From: Sequoia sempervirens
Taxonomy: Eukaryota > Streptophyta > Pinopsida > Cupressales > Cupressaceae
NCBI GenBank assembly: GCA_007258455.2
Contig: VDFB02000003.1
Location: forward strand, 44,760,077-44,824,076
DNA: 64,000 bases
Direction of reading: 5' to 3'
Both the position numbers and the translations under genes were made by a program. The notes under the pieces are model-generated. The model ran no database searches. It was not told the origin of the DNA and saw only the letters and a program-made list of their open reading frames with translations. Of this stretch, positions 1 to 12,189 are shown one piece after another; positions within the stretch are counted from its first letter, which is position 1, and every line of letters begins with the position of its first letter.

Positions 1-731
1 ACGAGGTATGATTTAAGTTTGTTCAGTGATTTAATATGCATGTTATTGATTCAATTAAGCTCAGTAATTCTGTATGTGTATTGTTGAATTGCTAATTTCA
101 ACATGGTCTTATTTATTAAAGTGTGAAGTGAGCTCTCTTTTGAAAATATTGTTAATGCGTGGCATGAGAAAATATTGCAAGGACAATACATATGTGAATT
201 TATGAAATACACTCTATTTTTATAACACTGAAATAATCTCCATAGTTTTACTAGATCCTGTCAGCAGGACACCACAGGTCTTGTCGCCCGGTTACTGCAG
301 CTCTTATTGCTCAAGTATTTTTAATGAAATTTTAGTATTACATCTTTTCTATTCTTAACATTAATGTTTAAAAGCATGGTGTAATTCTAAAACATTGATC
401 TTAAGAGTTTAAATTAGAATTCAAAAGTGTGTGCATTGAATTGAAATAAGAAGGTAATGATTAAAAATAGGATTTGATTAAATTTTCCGATTGAGACTTG
501 TGTCTTGATTTAATTTCTAAATGCATGCATCCCCACTTAATTCACTAGTTTCAACCCTTAAGTAGACTGCCACAACACCTTTCACAAGTTTACAATTCAT
601 GGATTGAAACTTAAGGAATAAACTGAGGAAACTACCACAAAATTCTTGAGGATTGATCTAAATACATTTACCACAGATAGAATTATAAGGATAGTTTATC
701 CCTAAAATCCATCCATAGTTTAGTCCAAACA
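1..731 (+). repeat. Element 1 5' LTR, right-hand part
   Basis: It aligns with 10675-11409 with scattered substitutions and small indels. Homology stops at 731, just after the terminal CA and just before the PBS. Roughly the first 640 bases of the LTR (U3 and promoter) lie before the window. There is no coding content. Confidence 0.85.
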
Positions 732-734
732 TTT

Positions 735-752
735 TGGGACTGTTGCCAGGGA
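735..752 (+). other. Element 1 primer binding site
   Basis: TGGGACTGTTGCCAGGGA begins three bases after the LTR end. It resembles the tRNA-Asp-type PBS of Athila/Tat elements (TGGCGCCGTTGCCGGGGA) with four substitutions. The position relative to the LTR supports the call more strongly than the exact match does. Confidence 0.7.
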
Positions 753-1248
753 AAGGTGTTAAAGTCCTATTAGCCTAGTGAACTAAGTTAGGACCAGTGC
801 ACTAAGGTGAAAGTCTACATGATAGTCGACCTCATTTGGATAATTAGCCTTAGGTTGACTTGTTATAAGTCATATAGGTGTATGAATTGTAGTAGAGATA
901 GTAGAGGGAGATTTGTCAAAAAGGATAAGGGAAGTAGTTCATAAAAAGAAAAAAATTAAATTAAAACCATTAGTTGAGGGAATTAGCTCACAACAAGAAA
1001 AATAAAAAAACAAACCATTAACTGTACACACATCACATAAAAAAGAGTTAGTCGAACCAAATATCAAAAAATGTGTTATTGAGTCTACCATTATTTAGAC
1101 CCCTTCTAGTACCCATCAAGAGTCTTTTGAGGAATTGTATAAAAGGGTTTCTAAATTATTTCAAGAATCTTACAAACTTTGAAGTGGTCCAACCCCAAGA
1201 GACCTTAAGCCAACTAAGACTATCTATACCCTGTGGGCACTTAAAACC
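753..1248 (+). other. Element 1 leader, no gene seen
   Basis: This is AT-rich leader sequence between PBS and gag. Short open frames near 1073-1369 look incidental or represent a decayed gag N-terminus. I see no motif in it. Confidence 0.5.
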
Positions 1249-2640
1249 ATGGATAACAGCAACAATGACAACAAAAACAATAACAAAAACAACGCAAGAT
1301 TCAACATCAATGAAAGGGCATTGGCCAACAACAACCCAATTACATTTTAATTTCCCATTGCACATCTAGAAGAGGATGCCCCTATGAAGAACATCTTGGA
1401 CTCAGCTTTGCCCATATTTTGAGGACTTTCTATGGAGGACCCTGATATGTTCCTTTTTAAATTTGAAATTTTATGTCACAACTATGATTATCACACTGAG
1501 GCACAAAAGCTGAAATTATTTTTGGCTACTCTAAAGGATGAGGCATTGAGGTGGTTTATGTGTCTAGGATGAGAAACCATTCATAGTTGGGATGATATGA
1601 AGAATTTTTTTTGGAAAAATATCAAGAATACTATAGGACTAAGGAAACATGAGATGAGATATTCCGCATCACACAACGTGAGGAAGAAACTATAGAATAT
1701 TATTTGGAACGTGTCCTATTTATTCTACAAAGAACCAGACACATGGGGTTGACCCATGACACCATACAAATTCTCTTCCTTAGGGGAATTAGAGATGAAT
1801 GTTTAGATACTTTAAATCTCATGGGTGGAGGTGATGTTTCTAAAATGAGGTTTGATGAAATTTGCGATGTGTGTAGGAGCTATTCAAGGTCTACCCACTC
1901 GTCTAGGGGGTATGTTGGGAAGCATGTCTCTCCTAGAGGGAAATTAGGAGTTACAAATCATGAATTGGGTACATTACTTGAGGATCTTAAGACCAACCTA
2001 CTTAGCCATATGTGAAAGTAGATAGATACTTTGTATACCCGAAGGAAGTAGGAGGAAGCTGAAAAAGCCTTAGTCATCTTTTGTCTTGTTTGTCAAAAAA
2101 GGAATAGTGGTGAAAAATGTCCATACAATAGAACATACATCTCATCTCTAGAGGAAGCCAATAGGGATACTGTTATGAAACCTCTTCCTATAGGTATGAC
2201 TGAGGTAGAATACATAGATGAGCCTATTTACTTCATGGCCCAACGAAGACCTTGGCCACCAAGAGCAATACCCCCAACCAATTATCAAGAAACACCCCAA
2301 AGTCCTTTTCAACAAAATTATTTCCCAAGCCAACCTAGATGGTATGGAGGTTGGAAACAACCTACATACTACCCCTAGTGGACTCAACAATATCCCCATT
2401 CTCCATAATCATGGAAAGCATGGTGAGAACCACCATCGACATACCCATAATACTAGTCATTTCCTCCATATCCACCACCTCCAACAATAAATCCCTATCC
2501 AAAATCCCAACAAATCTTTCCATCTGCTCCATCACCATCTAACCAACTAGCTAGTTCAACTTAACCTCTGAAAGCCACTCCTATGCTTGCACAACCATCA
2601 CCTAATCTGAATTATAAGGTGGCTCAACTAGTTTATAACA
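1249..2640 (+). pseudogene. Element 1 gag (Retrotrans_gag), broken
   Basis: The frame from ATG 1249 begins with an Asn/Lys-rich stretch. The capsid-like gag core follows (about 1420-1990) with FLFKFEILCHNYDYH and EALRWFM. A basic segment holding CLVCQKRN (about 2080-2130) may be a decayed zinc finger, and a Pro/Gln-rich C-terminus runs to about 2640. The core matches the gag of element 2 (FLFEFDILCMSYDY, ALRWFMSLG). Stops at TTT-TAA-TTT, TTT-TGA-GGA and GGA-TGA, with at least one frameshift near 1610, show it is dead. Gag would form the cytoplasmic virus-like particle. Confidence 0.75.
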
Positions 2641-2939
2641 ATGAACTGGCAAGATTCCTGACTTATCCTGTCAATGCATTAGAAATCGATGGTGTACACC
2701 TAAGATTAGTGAAGAATATTAAAGGGAAAACCATCACATAAGTAGAGGATCCTCTAGTTGAAACAGAAGAACAACGATGACCCCCATTTCCTGATAGGTT
2801 GCAAGAGCAACCAAAACCACCAAAAACATCTCGATCAAATTTTGACTTTATGAATGAGTTATGTAATGTTAACATTAAAATTCCTTTGTTGTAGGCTATT
2901 TGAGATGTTCTGGTGTACACCAAATAAATTAAGGAAAAC

Positions 2940-3420
2940 TATAGGAGAAAACAATAGAAAAAACAAGACCCTAAGATAGTCCAAGTCATTGGACAATTAG
3001 CAGATTTGATGTTGGGGAGGATCTTTGTCCCTAAGTATGTGGATCCAAGAAGTCCAATGATAAAGGTATGTATTGGTGTTGTAGTCATTCCAAATACACA
3101 TGTGGACCTGGGAGCAACTATAAATGTAATGAATAAGGAGACTAAGGAGAGACTAGCCCTTCAAGGACTGAGACCTACTCCAATGGTCTTACAAATGGCG
3201 GATCACTCCCTTGTAAAACTAGAATGTACGATTGAAGAAATCATTATTTTTATAGAATCTTGGGAGTATCCAACATATTTTATGATTTTGCAACCAAAGA
3301 TTAAGCTAGGGGGGTACCCCTTAATTTTAGGAAGACCTTGGTTAGATGCTACTAATGTTTTCATTAATTATAGGCCTGGAAACATGGTGATCTCGAATAG
3401 GGAGCAAACAAAATAGTTGA
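2940..3420 (+). pseudogene. Element 1 aspartic protease
   Basis: An open frame from 3006 to 3416 carries the retropepsin pattern. The active-site segment is VDLGATINVM (family form DLGASINVM), followed about 60 residues later by MADHSLVK and then by LGGYPLILGRPWLDA, the ILGRPWL flap and C-terminal motif. The catalytic Asp is present. It belongs between gag and RT of a gag-pol polyprotein and is closely similar to the protease of element 2. A stop at 3414 separates it from RT. Confidence 0.8.
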
Positions 3421-3779
3421 CGTTGTACCCTCCAACACAACCATTGTTGGAAACGAAGGATCCATTATGGATCGATAGTGATTTTGAAGAGTCTTTACCT
3501 AGTTTGACAATAGATCAAAGTAGGGGATTTTAGGATATATTAGAAGACACTATTATTAATAATTTCTTGCAAAATCATTATTTGGTTGATAATGTTTTAG
3601 AGACAATGATTTTCCCTATGGGAATAAGTGATAATTGCCCGTTTGGAAATTTTCCATTAGTTAGTAATTCACAGTCTATTTAGCATTTTATTACTTTGCA
3701 TCAACTATTGCCACATACTTGTATATACATTCCATTTTTGATATCTGGAAATTTTGACCCATCATTGTCTAATTCATAA

Positions 3780-4620
3780 TTGTGTGCTATAAATATCCCT
3801 ATACAGTCTCAAGCTATGGAAATCTTGCTTGGAATAGATGCTTAACATTAATCCCAACCTGAGTGTCCTACATTTAGAAGACCTTATTTCTATGTTTCAT
3901 TCTCACAAAAAGGCCTTTGCTTGGGATTACCAAGATATGAGAGTTATTTATGCTACCACTTGCACACACCATATCTATATAGAGGAAGGGAGTATACCTA
4001 TGAGACAACCCCAAAGAAGATTAAACCCTGTCTTATGAGAAATAGTTAAGGATAAACTTCAAAAGCTGCTTAATGTAGGATTTATCTACCCTATATCAGA
4101 TAGCCAATGGGTGTCCCCACTTGTGGTAGTACCTAAAAATATTGGAAAATGGTGAATATGCATTGATTATAGGGCCCTTAACAAGGCCACTAAGAAAGAT
4201 CATTTCCCACTTCCTTTTATTGATAAGGTCTTAGAAACCCTAGTTGGAAAGAAGTTCTCCTTTCTTGATGGATTTAGTGGGTCTAATCAAATCTGAATTG
4301 CCCTGGAAGACCAAGAAAAAACTACCTTTACTTGCTTGTGGGGCACATTTTCCTATAATGTCTTACCTTTTGGATTGTGTAATACATCTACTACATTCCA
4401 GTAGGTTTTTTTGAGTTTTTCACAGATCTAATTCATGATTGTGTGGAAGTGTATATGGATGACTTTACTGTCTATGGTGATACATATGATGAGGCTAAGG
4501 AAAATCTAGAAAAAGTTCTTAAATGATGTATTGATACTAATCTTTCTTTAAGTCATGAAAAATGTCACATTCTAATGACTGAAGGTATAGTTTTGGGACA
4601 TTATATTTTTGCAAAATGAA
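3780..4620 (+). pseudogene. Element 1 reverse transcriptase
   Basis: RT motifs run in order but across several stops. They are the entry segment FAWDYQDM and RQPQRRLNP, then [47 protein letters not shown], the LPFGLCN box, and VYMDDFTVYG at about 4450-4480. The catalytic DD is intact. Stops include one at LNPVL-TGA and one at GKW-TGA, both consistent with CGA to TGA changes. Another stop follows the TTFQ segment, where the frame is also lost. Confidence 0.8.
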
Positions 4621-5245
4621 TTGAAGTGGATCCCAAAAAGGTAAAAATCATTCAAGACTTTCTTGTACCTACCTCTTTAAAGGATGTACGTATTTTTTTG
4701 GGACATCTTGGTTATTATATAAGATTTATCCAGAATTTTAGCAATATTGCCTCACCTCTCTTTATTTTGTTAGGTAAGGATGTTGATTTCTCGTGGACAT
4801 CTGAATGTTAGCAATCCTTCAAAGAAATCAAAGGTAAAATTATAACTACACCCGTGCTATGAGGACCCAATGGGAACTACCATTTCACATCCATACCAAT
4901 GCATTAGATAATTCTATGGAAGTTGTACTTGGACAGAAGGAAGACTCTCTCTTTTACTCCATCTATTATATCAGTAAAAGTTTTATTGGTGTTGAGGTAA
5001 ACTATACTATCACTGAAAAGGAATTCTTGGTTGTAGTTTATGCAATCGATAAATTTTTCCACTATATAATTGGGTACAAGGTATTTGTACAAATAGATCA
5101 CTCTGCTATTATATTTTTTTTGAATAAACCAGTTGTTACAGGACGAGTGATTCAATGGTTGCTTCTCTTGCAGGAATTCAACATTACCATTCTTGAAAAA
5201 CCAGAACGAGAGAACATAGTGACTGATTTTCTATCTAGACTATAG
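4621..5245 (+). pseudogene. Element 1 RT connection and RNase H
   Basis: The connection segment reads VRIFLGHLGYYIRFI. RNase H follows with HIHTNALDNSMEVVLGQK, where the usual catalytic DASD has become NALD, then TITEKEF (Glu kept) and VQIDHSAI (Asp kept), ending at TDFLSRL. It would degrade the RNA strand of the hybrid during replication. A TGA at 4860 lies where related elements have a PVLKGPNWELPF-like segment. The loss of the first Asp suggests inactivity. Confidence 0.75.
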
Positions 5246-5249
5246 TGTG

Positions 5250-6606
5250 ATGATGAACCAATTCTTGTGGACAATACTTTTCTAGATGAACACCTTTTTT
5301 CTATTTATGTAAAGATCCCATGGTTTTATGATATTGCTATCTATCTTGTTACCTAAAAATTTCCAACCCAATTTTTCCCGAGAGTGTCAAAAGCTTATAG
5401 GGCTTAGTGGGCAATACAATTGGATAAATGGTTTAATTTTCCATGTTGGAATTGATAATGTTATGCATCATTGTGTTGTAGAAGAGGATGTTTTTGATAT
5501 ACTCTGCACCTATCATTCCGAGCCTTGTAGAGGCTATTTCGCGGCACAATGAATCACTAACAAAGTTTTAATTGTAGGGTATGATAAGCCAACGATCTAC
5601 AAGGATTATAAAAGGTTTGTTCAACATTGTGATAAATTTCAACGTATGTGCCGACCTACAAACTTTGATGAGATGCCTTTACACCCCCAATTATCAATAG
5701 AACCATTTTCAAGAAAAATGGAGTTTAAATTTTGTAGGGCCCATTAATCCTCCTTCAAAATAAAGAATACATTTTGGTCTATATAGGATGTCACTAAATG
5801 GGTAGAGGTAGTAGCCTTGAAGCATGCTAGGGATACCAAGGTTGCTAAATTCTTGTATTATGAGATTTTTACAGGTACAGTGTTGCTCAAGAAATTGTCA
5901 CAGACCGAGGAGCTCAGTTCACCTTTGATTTGGTTGTTGCATTGATGCGAGAGTATGAGATCAAGCATTGCAAGTCTTCCCCATACCATCCACAAGCCAA
6001 TGGGAAAGTGAAAGTGAAAGTGACCAACCAAGAATTGGAAAATATTCTCACGAAGATAGTGGCATTACACAAGAAATATTGGGTAAATAGATTTCCTAAA
6101 GTAGTTTGGGCCTACCACACAACTTGGAAGATTACCTTTAGACTGACACCATATGAGCTTGTCTATTGTAAAAAGGTTGTCTTTCCAATCAAATTTGAAG
6201 TGAAAACTCTCTGCACTACTCTTCAACTTTGGATGAGTCTCAGTGAAGCCCAGAAAGAATGAATCACTCAACTCCATTCTTTAGATGAGATGCGAGAGGA
6301 GGCTCTTCTTCATGTGAAAGTGGTACATAAACAAAGAGCACAGTGGCATAACCACTTCATTTGGTCACACACATTACAACATGGGGACTGGGCATTGCTT
6401 TATGACTATCGATTCCAAGATTTCAAGGGGAGGTTTCATACTCACTGGCTCGATCCTTATGAAATTTAGACTGTGTACAACAATGGTGCTGTTAAACTAT
6501 GCATTGTGGATTTAGAGCGCATGACTCTTCTTGTCAATGGGCATCATTTGAAACTTTACAAACGATCCCTTTCAAAAGAAACATTGGTTTGTGATGTGAG
6601 GAAGTA
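5250..6606 (+). pseudogene. Element 1 integrase
   Basis: The N-terminal zinc region is recognisable (HHCVVEEDVFDILCTYH, later CDKF where CDKC is expected). The core has SLNFVGPINPPS, where GLDFVG is usual, so the first catalytic Asp reads Asn. IVTDRGAQF keeps the second Asp. In HPQANGKVKVKV the third acidic residue (QVE in relatives) reads Lys within a triple GTGAAA run. The C-terminal segment LVNGHHLKLYKRS ends before a TAA at 6605. Several stops and frameshifts lie between these blocks. Confidence 0.8.
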
Positions 6607-8064
6607 ACTCACTCTAGTTCTTGTTGCCTCTTCAAGGTAATTTATTGTTAATAAATAAAATAAATAAATAGTATAATAGAAAAAAAAGGCAAAAAAAAGA
6701 CAAAAAATGAATAAAAAGGAAAAAAATCCAACAAAAGATCCAACAACGAAAACCTTTGGGTGTTGTTGGCCAGCGAATGCTTGAAAATCAGCCTCCAACA
6801 AGTATTCACTATGGAATAAACTTGGGGGTGAAAACCAGTTTTTCAACATTCCTAGGTAGTGATAGGGTGAAAACTGGGGTCCTGATAGTCTATTATTGTA
6901 AAAAAGAAAGAAAGAAAGAAAACGAAAAAAGAAAAAAAAAAAAGAAAAAAGAAAGGAAAAGATGAATAAATAAAAATAAACTAGAAGCATCTTGCAAGAT
7001 TGCAACAGGATGTAGGGCACTCTGGTTGACATGCTGTCACGCAACATGATGTTGCTTCTTTGACCTCCTGTCACCACTACTTACTTATCTGTCAAGGTAG
7101 GGGCCTGTTGGCTCCTTTTCTTTCCATTTCATTCACCACCCTTACCTCATTGCATTCATATATTCCTTTCTTCATTTTCTGTGTCCATGTGGCATCTCCT
7201 ATTTTCTCTTGTCTTCTTATACCATGTGGACATTCGCTACTTGTCTCACTTGTTTCTCCATCATCCACTCTAGCACTCTCTATTTAGAAACTTTTTTATT
7301 CCATTCACCCTTCCTACTTCCTCCGCGGGCCCCACTTCCACCAATTTTCTCCATCCGTCATTTCCTCTATTTCCTGGTCATGTTAGCTTTCTACTTCCAT
7401 GTCACTCTGGTGGGATAGCATCATTCTCCATACAAGTGCTCTTTCCCAATACTTTGCCACCGTGGCCCTTCATGTGGTGCTCACCTGCTTGTGTTAGCTC
7501 AGCCACCCTGGCCGCCACGTCATTTCCAATGCACCTGTCACTTCACTTTGTCATTTCATTTTCATTGTACAACCATGTTTCACCCATTTTTTCACATCTG
7601 TGTTGATTTGATCCACTTTGCTTCAAGCACACATGTGTTATATTAATATCATGCTTCATCCTCCGATACTACCTAGCTCCACCTACCTCCATGAGATCTT
7701 CTATTGATGATTGTTGATTGGACCACCTCAGTCATGCTATTGTTCATGTCATTTGTTGCTAGTTTTCGTGTTGCTGCCGATGTCCTCTAATGATAACTTT
7801 CCAAAGGTATTGTATGCCATTCATTTCCTATTAATTTTCTTTTATTTCTTTACATTTATTGTGGAAACTCCAAGGACAGTGTCGTAAACTTAGCTGGGGG
7901 GAGTGGGCGTGCCAAGTCATGATTACCTTCTTGTCATGAACAACAACTTACCTTGCTACAATAACTGTATTGTTTGTTTCTATAGAGTCCATATCATATG
8001 AGTACACCAGTTTTGATTTTTTGGAAAACAATTTTCATTTCACTTCCTGCTAATATTCATTGCC
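6607..8064 (+). other. Element 1 spacer between pol and extra ORF
   Basis: No credible coding region is seen. It holds an (AAAT)n-like patch near 6650-6670, a purine-rich A/G tract at 6897-6962, and pyrimidine-rich sequence from 7060 to 7880. In Athila-type elements the env-position ORF is expressed from a spliced RNA, so splice sites could lie here, but I cannot fix one. Confidence 0.5.
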
Positions 8065-9988
8065 ATGGGTGGTAGCCATAAGCGCCAGGAACCCACTGAT
8101 ATGCATTATGTTAGAGCCAATGGGACAGTGTATCAGGTTTTTGAAAATGCGAGATGGCATGTCTTCTTTACAAAGGTATGTGGGTATAAGTGGGTATAAT
8201 GATGCAATAGCCTTTGAGTTTTCCATGGATTTTAGCAGTGCCAGTAATTCCACAAAGGTGTAGGGATTTCTTTGCTGGTCACTCCACAAGTCATAGCTAA
8301 GGTAACAGGGTTACCTGATATGGGGGAAGATTATTTTCCATCAACTGTGAATAGAGCCACCGAACTTCAATTATATTCTCAACAATTTTTGAGACAAGGT
8401 GAAGTGTTGTAGACAATTCCTAAGCAGGGCACCTTGCGGACTTCACTTCCGAGCACTGGGTTGATGTCGCTAAAATTATAACCTAATATATTATGGGAGA
8501 AGGAAGGTATGCATATGTGTTTTCCCACCATTTTCATTTACTCTATCATTTACACCATAACGATTTGGTCAATCTCCCACATTATCTCTTTAATTCAATC
8601 AAGAGGATGAGTCTATAAGTGCAAAAAGGGCATCATAACTCTGTAGCACACCAATATGGGTTGATAAAGTTGATTGTTATGAGTGGTTTAGCTCAATCTG
8701 TGCCTTTGGTTAGTTGGGTAATATTTTCAAAAGAAGGAAATTCCTCTAAGTCTTTAGCTCCTAAAATTGAGCCTATGGCTCATGGAGCCCAGGATAATAG
8801 TGATAATTCTAAAAACCAAGATGATGAACTTCACAACCCTATTGATGAAAACCTAGGATAGCCAAATATGGATACAAAAATATGTGGAAATGAAGACCCT
8901 AGTGAAGAATTTGAGGATTTGCAACTAGAAAAATCAATAAGGGGTAGTGATGATAAGAAGATTAAACTACGGGTTCATTCTAGGAAGGGTTAAGAAGTTG
9001 TTGGTGTTAGTACTCCACCCATGCTGACCCCTTATAATACTAAATTTAAGAGGAAATATGAGGAGGCAACCTCTAGTTTGCAGAAATTAGCTACTACCAC
9101 CTATACAATTACCCAAAACCAGAAAGAGATAGATGTTGAAATTGTAGCCACCAACCTCTTGGGAGGAAGAGATAGGAAAAGTCATGAACAACAACGAAAA
9201 AATAGAAAGAAAACAAGACAATGCACAACCGAGCATAAAACCCCTGAAGAGCAAGAAGAGTCAAATGACCAAGAAGAGGAGATGTCTGCTAGTGCTCACA
9301 ACCAACATGAAGAGGGTTAAATGAGTAGTCAAGAAAACATCTCTATTGAGACACCTTTGCAAGAGCAATGTGGTAACTCTCAAAGGGAGAAACAAGATTT
9401 AATGACCCAAGAAAATAATACTTCTCCTCATGACTTTGGTTTTGATGAACAAGATCTGAATCCATAGGTTGCAATAAATACTTCTCCTGGCCATAACATA
9501 CCTAAAGAAGACACAAAGGAAAAATCCAATGAAATCTCCTAGACAAAAGAATATTTTGTAGAAGAAATCAGGGTCTTGTAGGATAAAGTAAGTGGTTGGA
9601 AGCTCAAATGATACTTCTTCAACCTCATTTGCAACAAGTTTATGACATGAGAAATTAAGAGGCTGAGGAAACAAAGTAATTAAGACACCGGCTAGGGAAA
9701 TTGACTCAAAGACATAACCCAACCACATCAAGTTATATAGCCTTGGAAGACCACCAAGATATAATTAACAACTTGGAAGCCTCAAGGTAAGAAAAGATTA
9801 CTAAAGAGTGTATGAATATAAAGTACCACCAAGGAAAAGTGAATGAACTAAAGGATGCAAAGGAACAAAATATTTCAAATGACTACATCTCTAATTCTGA
9901 GCATCAACAGAAAATCCAGAGGTTGAAGGACCAGTGGGGCAAAGAGATAATGGTAGTGGTGCAGAAGTTAACAGATGGTTTAGCTTAA
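8065..9988 (+). pseudogene. Element 1 extra ORF after integrase
   Basis: A degraded long ORF starts near ATG 8065 (MGGSHKRQEPTDMHYVR). The N-terminal globular part has AIAFEFSMDF and IAKVTGLPDMG, which parallel GIALEFSQTF and IVEVTGLPDN in the extra ORF of element 2. The second half (about 8620-9960) is rich in Lys, Glu and Gln and looks coiled-coil prone, ending at TAA 9986. It occupies the env-like ORF position of Athila elements, but I see no signal peptide or clear membrane segment. Function unknown. Confidence 0.6.
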
Positions 9989-10027
9989 TTTTGTAAGTTA
10001 TGCATGAGGACATGCAATGTCTTTAGT

Positions 10028-10038
10028 TGGGGGGGAAA
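10028..10038 (+). other. Element 1 polypurine tract
   Basis: A run of G followed by AAA (GGGGGGGAAA) lies immediately before the TG that opens the 3' LTR. This is the expected plus-strand primer site. Confidence 0.75.
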
Positions 10039-11409
10039 TGATGGGTTAAATGTCAGTCATTAATTTTAGCATGAATTTATCTAGTTTTGTGTCCATCATA
10101 GCCTACCTTTTGGCCTCTTTCCTCTTAAATTGCCATAATAGTTGTAAAGGATTAAAGTTAATTAATATGGATTGAAGGATGCAAAATATGTAACAATTAA
10201 TTGGTTATGAGTACTAATTTCGGTGGTTATGTGAAACAAGGGTTTTTGAGATCGAAGGGATGAGTAATGATGATTACCTAGAGGATTTCGTGATCTTTTG
10301 GTTTCTATTTAGTTATTGTCATTTAGTACCTATTTAGTCGATGGTTTGGTAATTGGGTTGTGTAATCAGTTTTGGGATATTTAGAAAATAGTAGGCTAGA
10401 GGCCACCTCACTATTTTCCAAACCGATCAAGTATTTCTAGTCATAAAATTACAAATTATGGACATATCTATTTTTAATATTTTTTATGTATATATATACA
10501 TGCTCTCTCTCAAGTATGAAAATAATCTTCAAGTTGAATTTAATAGAAGCACAAGACTATCAAGTTATTAGTGTTGAATCTGTGTACTATATAAGCGTAT
10601 TCCTCCATTTGGCTAGTTGGGAGAAAGGGCCCGCTCCTTAGCCAATGTTTGGATTTATTTTTCTGCTATTGTGTGTGAGGTATGATTTAAGTTTTCTCAG
10701 TGATTTCATATGCGTGTTATTGATTCATTTACGTTCAGTAATTCTATATGTGTATTGTTGAATTGCTAAGTTTAGTGTGGTCTTATTTATTAAAGTGTGA
10801 AGTGAGCTATCTTTTGAAAAGATTGTTAATGCATGGAATGAGAACATATTGCATGGTCAACACATATATGTGAATTTGTGAAATGTAATCTATTTTTAGA
10901 ACACTAAAATAATCTGCATAGTTTTACCATATCTTGTCACTAGGACACCATAGGTCCTGTCACCTACAGTTACTATAGCTCCTATCGCTCGAGTTGTTTT
11001 AATGAAATTTTAGTATTATATATTTTCTATTCTTAACATTATGTTTAAAAGCATGGTGTAATTCTAAAACATTGATCTTAAGAGTTTAAATTAGAATTCA
11101 AAGTGTGTGCGTTGAATTGAAATAGGAAGGTAATGATTAAAAATAAGATTTGATTAAATTTCTAGATTGATAAGTGCGTCTTGATTTAATTTCTAAATGC
11201 ATTCATCCCCACTTAATTCACTAGTTTCAACCCATAGGTAGACTACCACAACACCTTTCAGAAGTTTATGATTCCTGGATTAACACCTAAGGAATAAACT
11301 AAGGAAACTACCACGAAATTCCTGAAGATTGATCTAATTACATTTACCAATTGGATAGTATTACAAGGATATTTTATCCCTAAAATCCATCCATAGTTTA
11401 GTGCAAACA
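10039..11409 (+). repeat. Element 1 3' LTR (1371 bp)
   Basis: It begins TGATGGG after the PPT and ends CAAACA, the same end as the left LTR. A TATA box is at 10588-10595. Its distal 735 bases align with 1-731. Confidence 0.85.
10588..10595 (+). promoter_or_regulatory. TATA box in element 1 LTR
   Basis: TATATAAG lies in the middle of the LTR, a sensible U3/R position, followed about 30 bases later by a mixed pyrimidine-rich stretch. Inferred from sequence alone. Confidence 0.5.
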
Positions 11410-12189
11410 TGAGGATTTTCGGTTGCAGGGAATTGAGTCATGGGAAGAGGATGTTGAGAAGGAATGGTTGTCGTTGGAGAACAAGATCAAGGAGAGGCAT
11501 CAGTAGAAGGACTGGGGTAGGAAAATCCCAAAGGGTAGCGTAGGGAACAAAATTAGATCACAAGATTGGAGGGCTTCAGTTGGGGCTCATGTAGTAGGGA
11601 AGAATTTCACAAGACAACACCATCATGGGCGAGACCTACCATGGATCTCAGGAAAACACTATGGGTGGTGGGGAAAGGTAGATTTCCCTCCCAATATTGC
11701 TAGGACTTGGAGGGGTCCATATCAGAGGCATGGGTGGCAAAGGAAGAATCAATAGGGAGGGGTTTGGGATGTGTTCCAATGACGCAGTTTCAAGAGTGGT
11801 GAAAGAGGCGGAGGGTCAATTGACGAGGGAAGGTGGAGGGTCAAAAGGTCATTGAAATGCAGTTTTCCTTAACGGAAAGGATAAAGGATGGAAAAAGTCA
11901 AATTTGAAAGCAGAGGGGGTGCTAGAAGCAATGAGGGCCTGTGATCTAGATCCAAAAGGAATGAACCCAAATTTGGAAAAGGAAGTAGCAAAATGTGGGA
12001 GGAATAGCATGACGTAGGTGATCCCTACAATCTTGCTTGAAGCATTGAGGTTCATGTTGGAAGATAATGCCATTTTTTATAAATGGTGGGGTGATGGCTG
12101 CAATAAAACAAAAATGAAACAATAGTGGGAAGGAAGATGGTAGGAAGTTGTTAGCTTTAATTTTTTTCAAAATAGCTACTTTTTGATTT
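11410..12189 (+). other. LINE 5' region, no clear ORF
   Basis: This is G/A-rich sequence on the + strand with many in-frame stops. It probably holds the LINE 5' UTR and a decayed start of ORF1. No motif could be assigned. Confidence 0.4.

Larger units (their letters stand above)
1..11409 (+). mobile_element. Ty3/gypsy element 1 (Athila/Tat-like), decayed
   Basis: This is a near-complete LTR retrotransposon. The sequence at 1-731 matches the right-hand part of the LTR at 10039-11409, and the PBS follows the left LTR directly. Internal order is gag, protease, RT, RNase H, integrase, a long spacer and an extra ORF, then a G-rich PPT. The RT box has the YMDDF form and the integrase C-terminus has the VNGHHLKLY form, both typical of the non-chromodomain Athila/Tat branch. 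All ORFs carry stops or frameshifts, so it cannot be active. The left LTR start lies outside the window, so target duplications cannot be checked. Confidence 0.85.

Noticed and set aside
735..752. tRNA-like sequence at the PBS sites
   Set aside because: Only 18-19 bases matching a tRNA 3' end are present. No cloverleaf or tRNA gene lies around any of the four PBS sites.
6897..6962. Purine-rich A/G tract as a second PPT of element 1
   Set aside because: No LTR starts after it, and the true PPT at 10028-10038 abuts the LTR. It is better called low-complexity sequence.
6556..7077. 173-codon Phe-rich frame on the - strand as a membrane protein
   Set aside because: The hydrophobic runs come from translating the complementary T/C strand of the A/G tract. 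There is no start context, conserved motif or partner.
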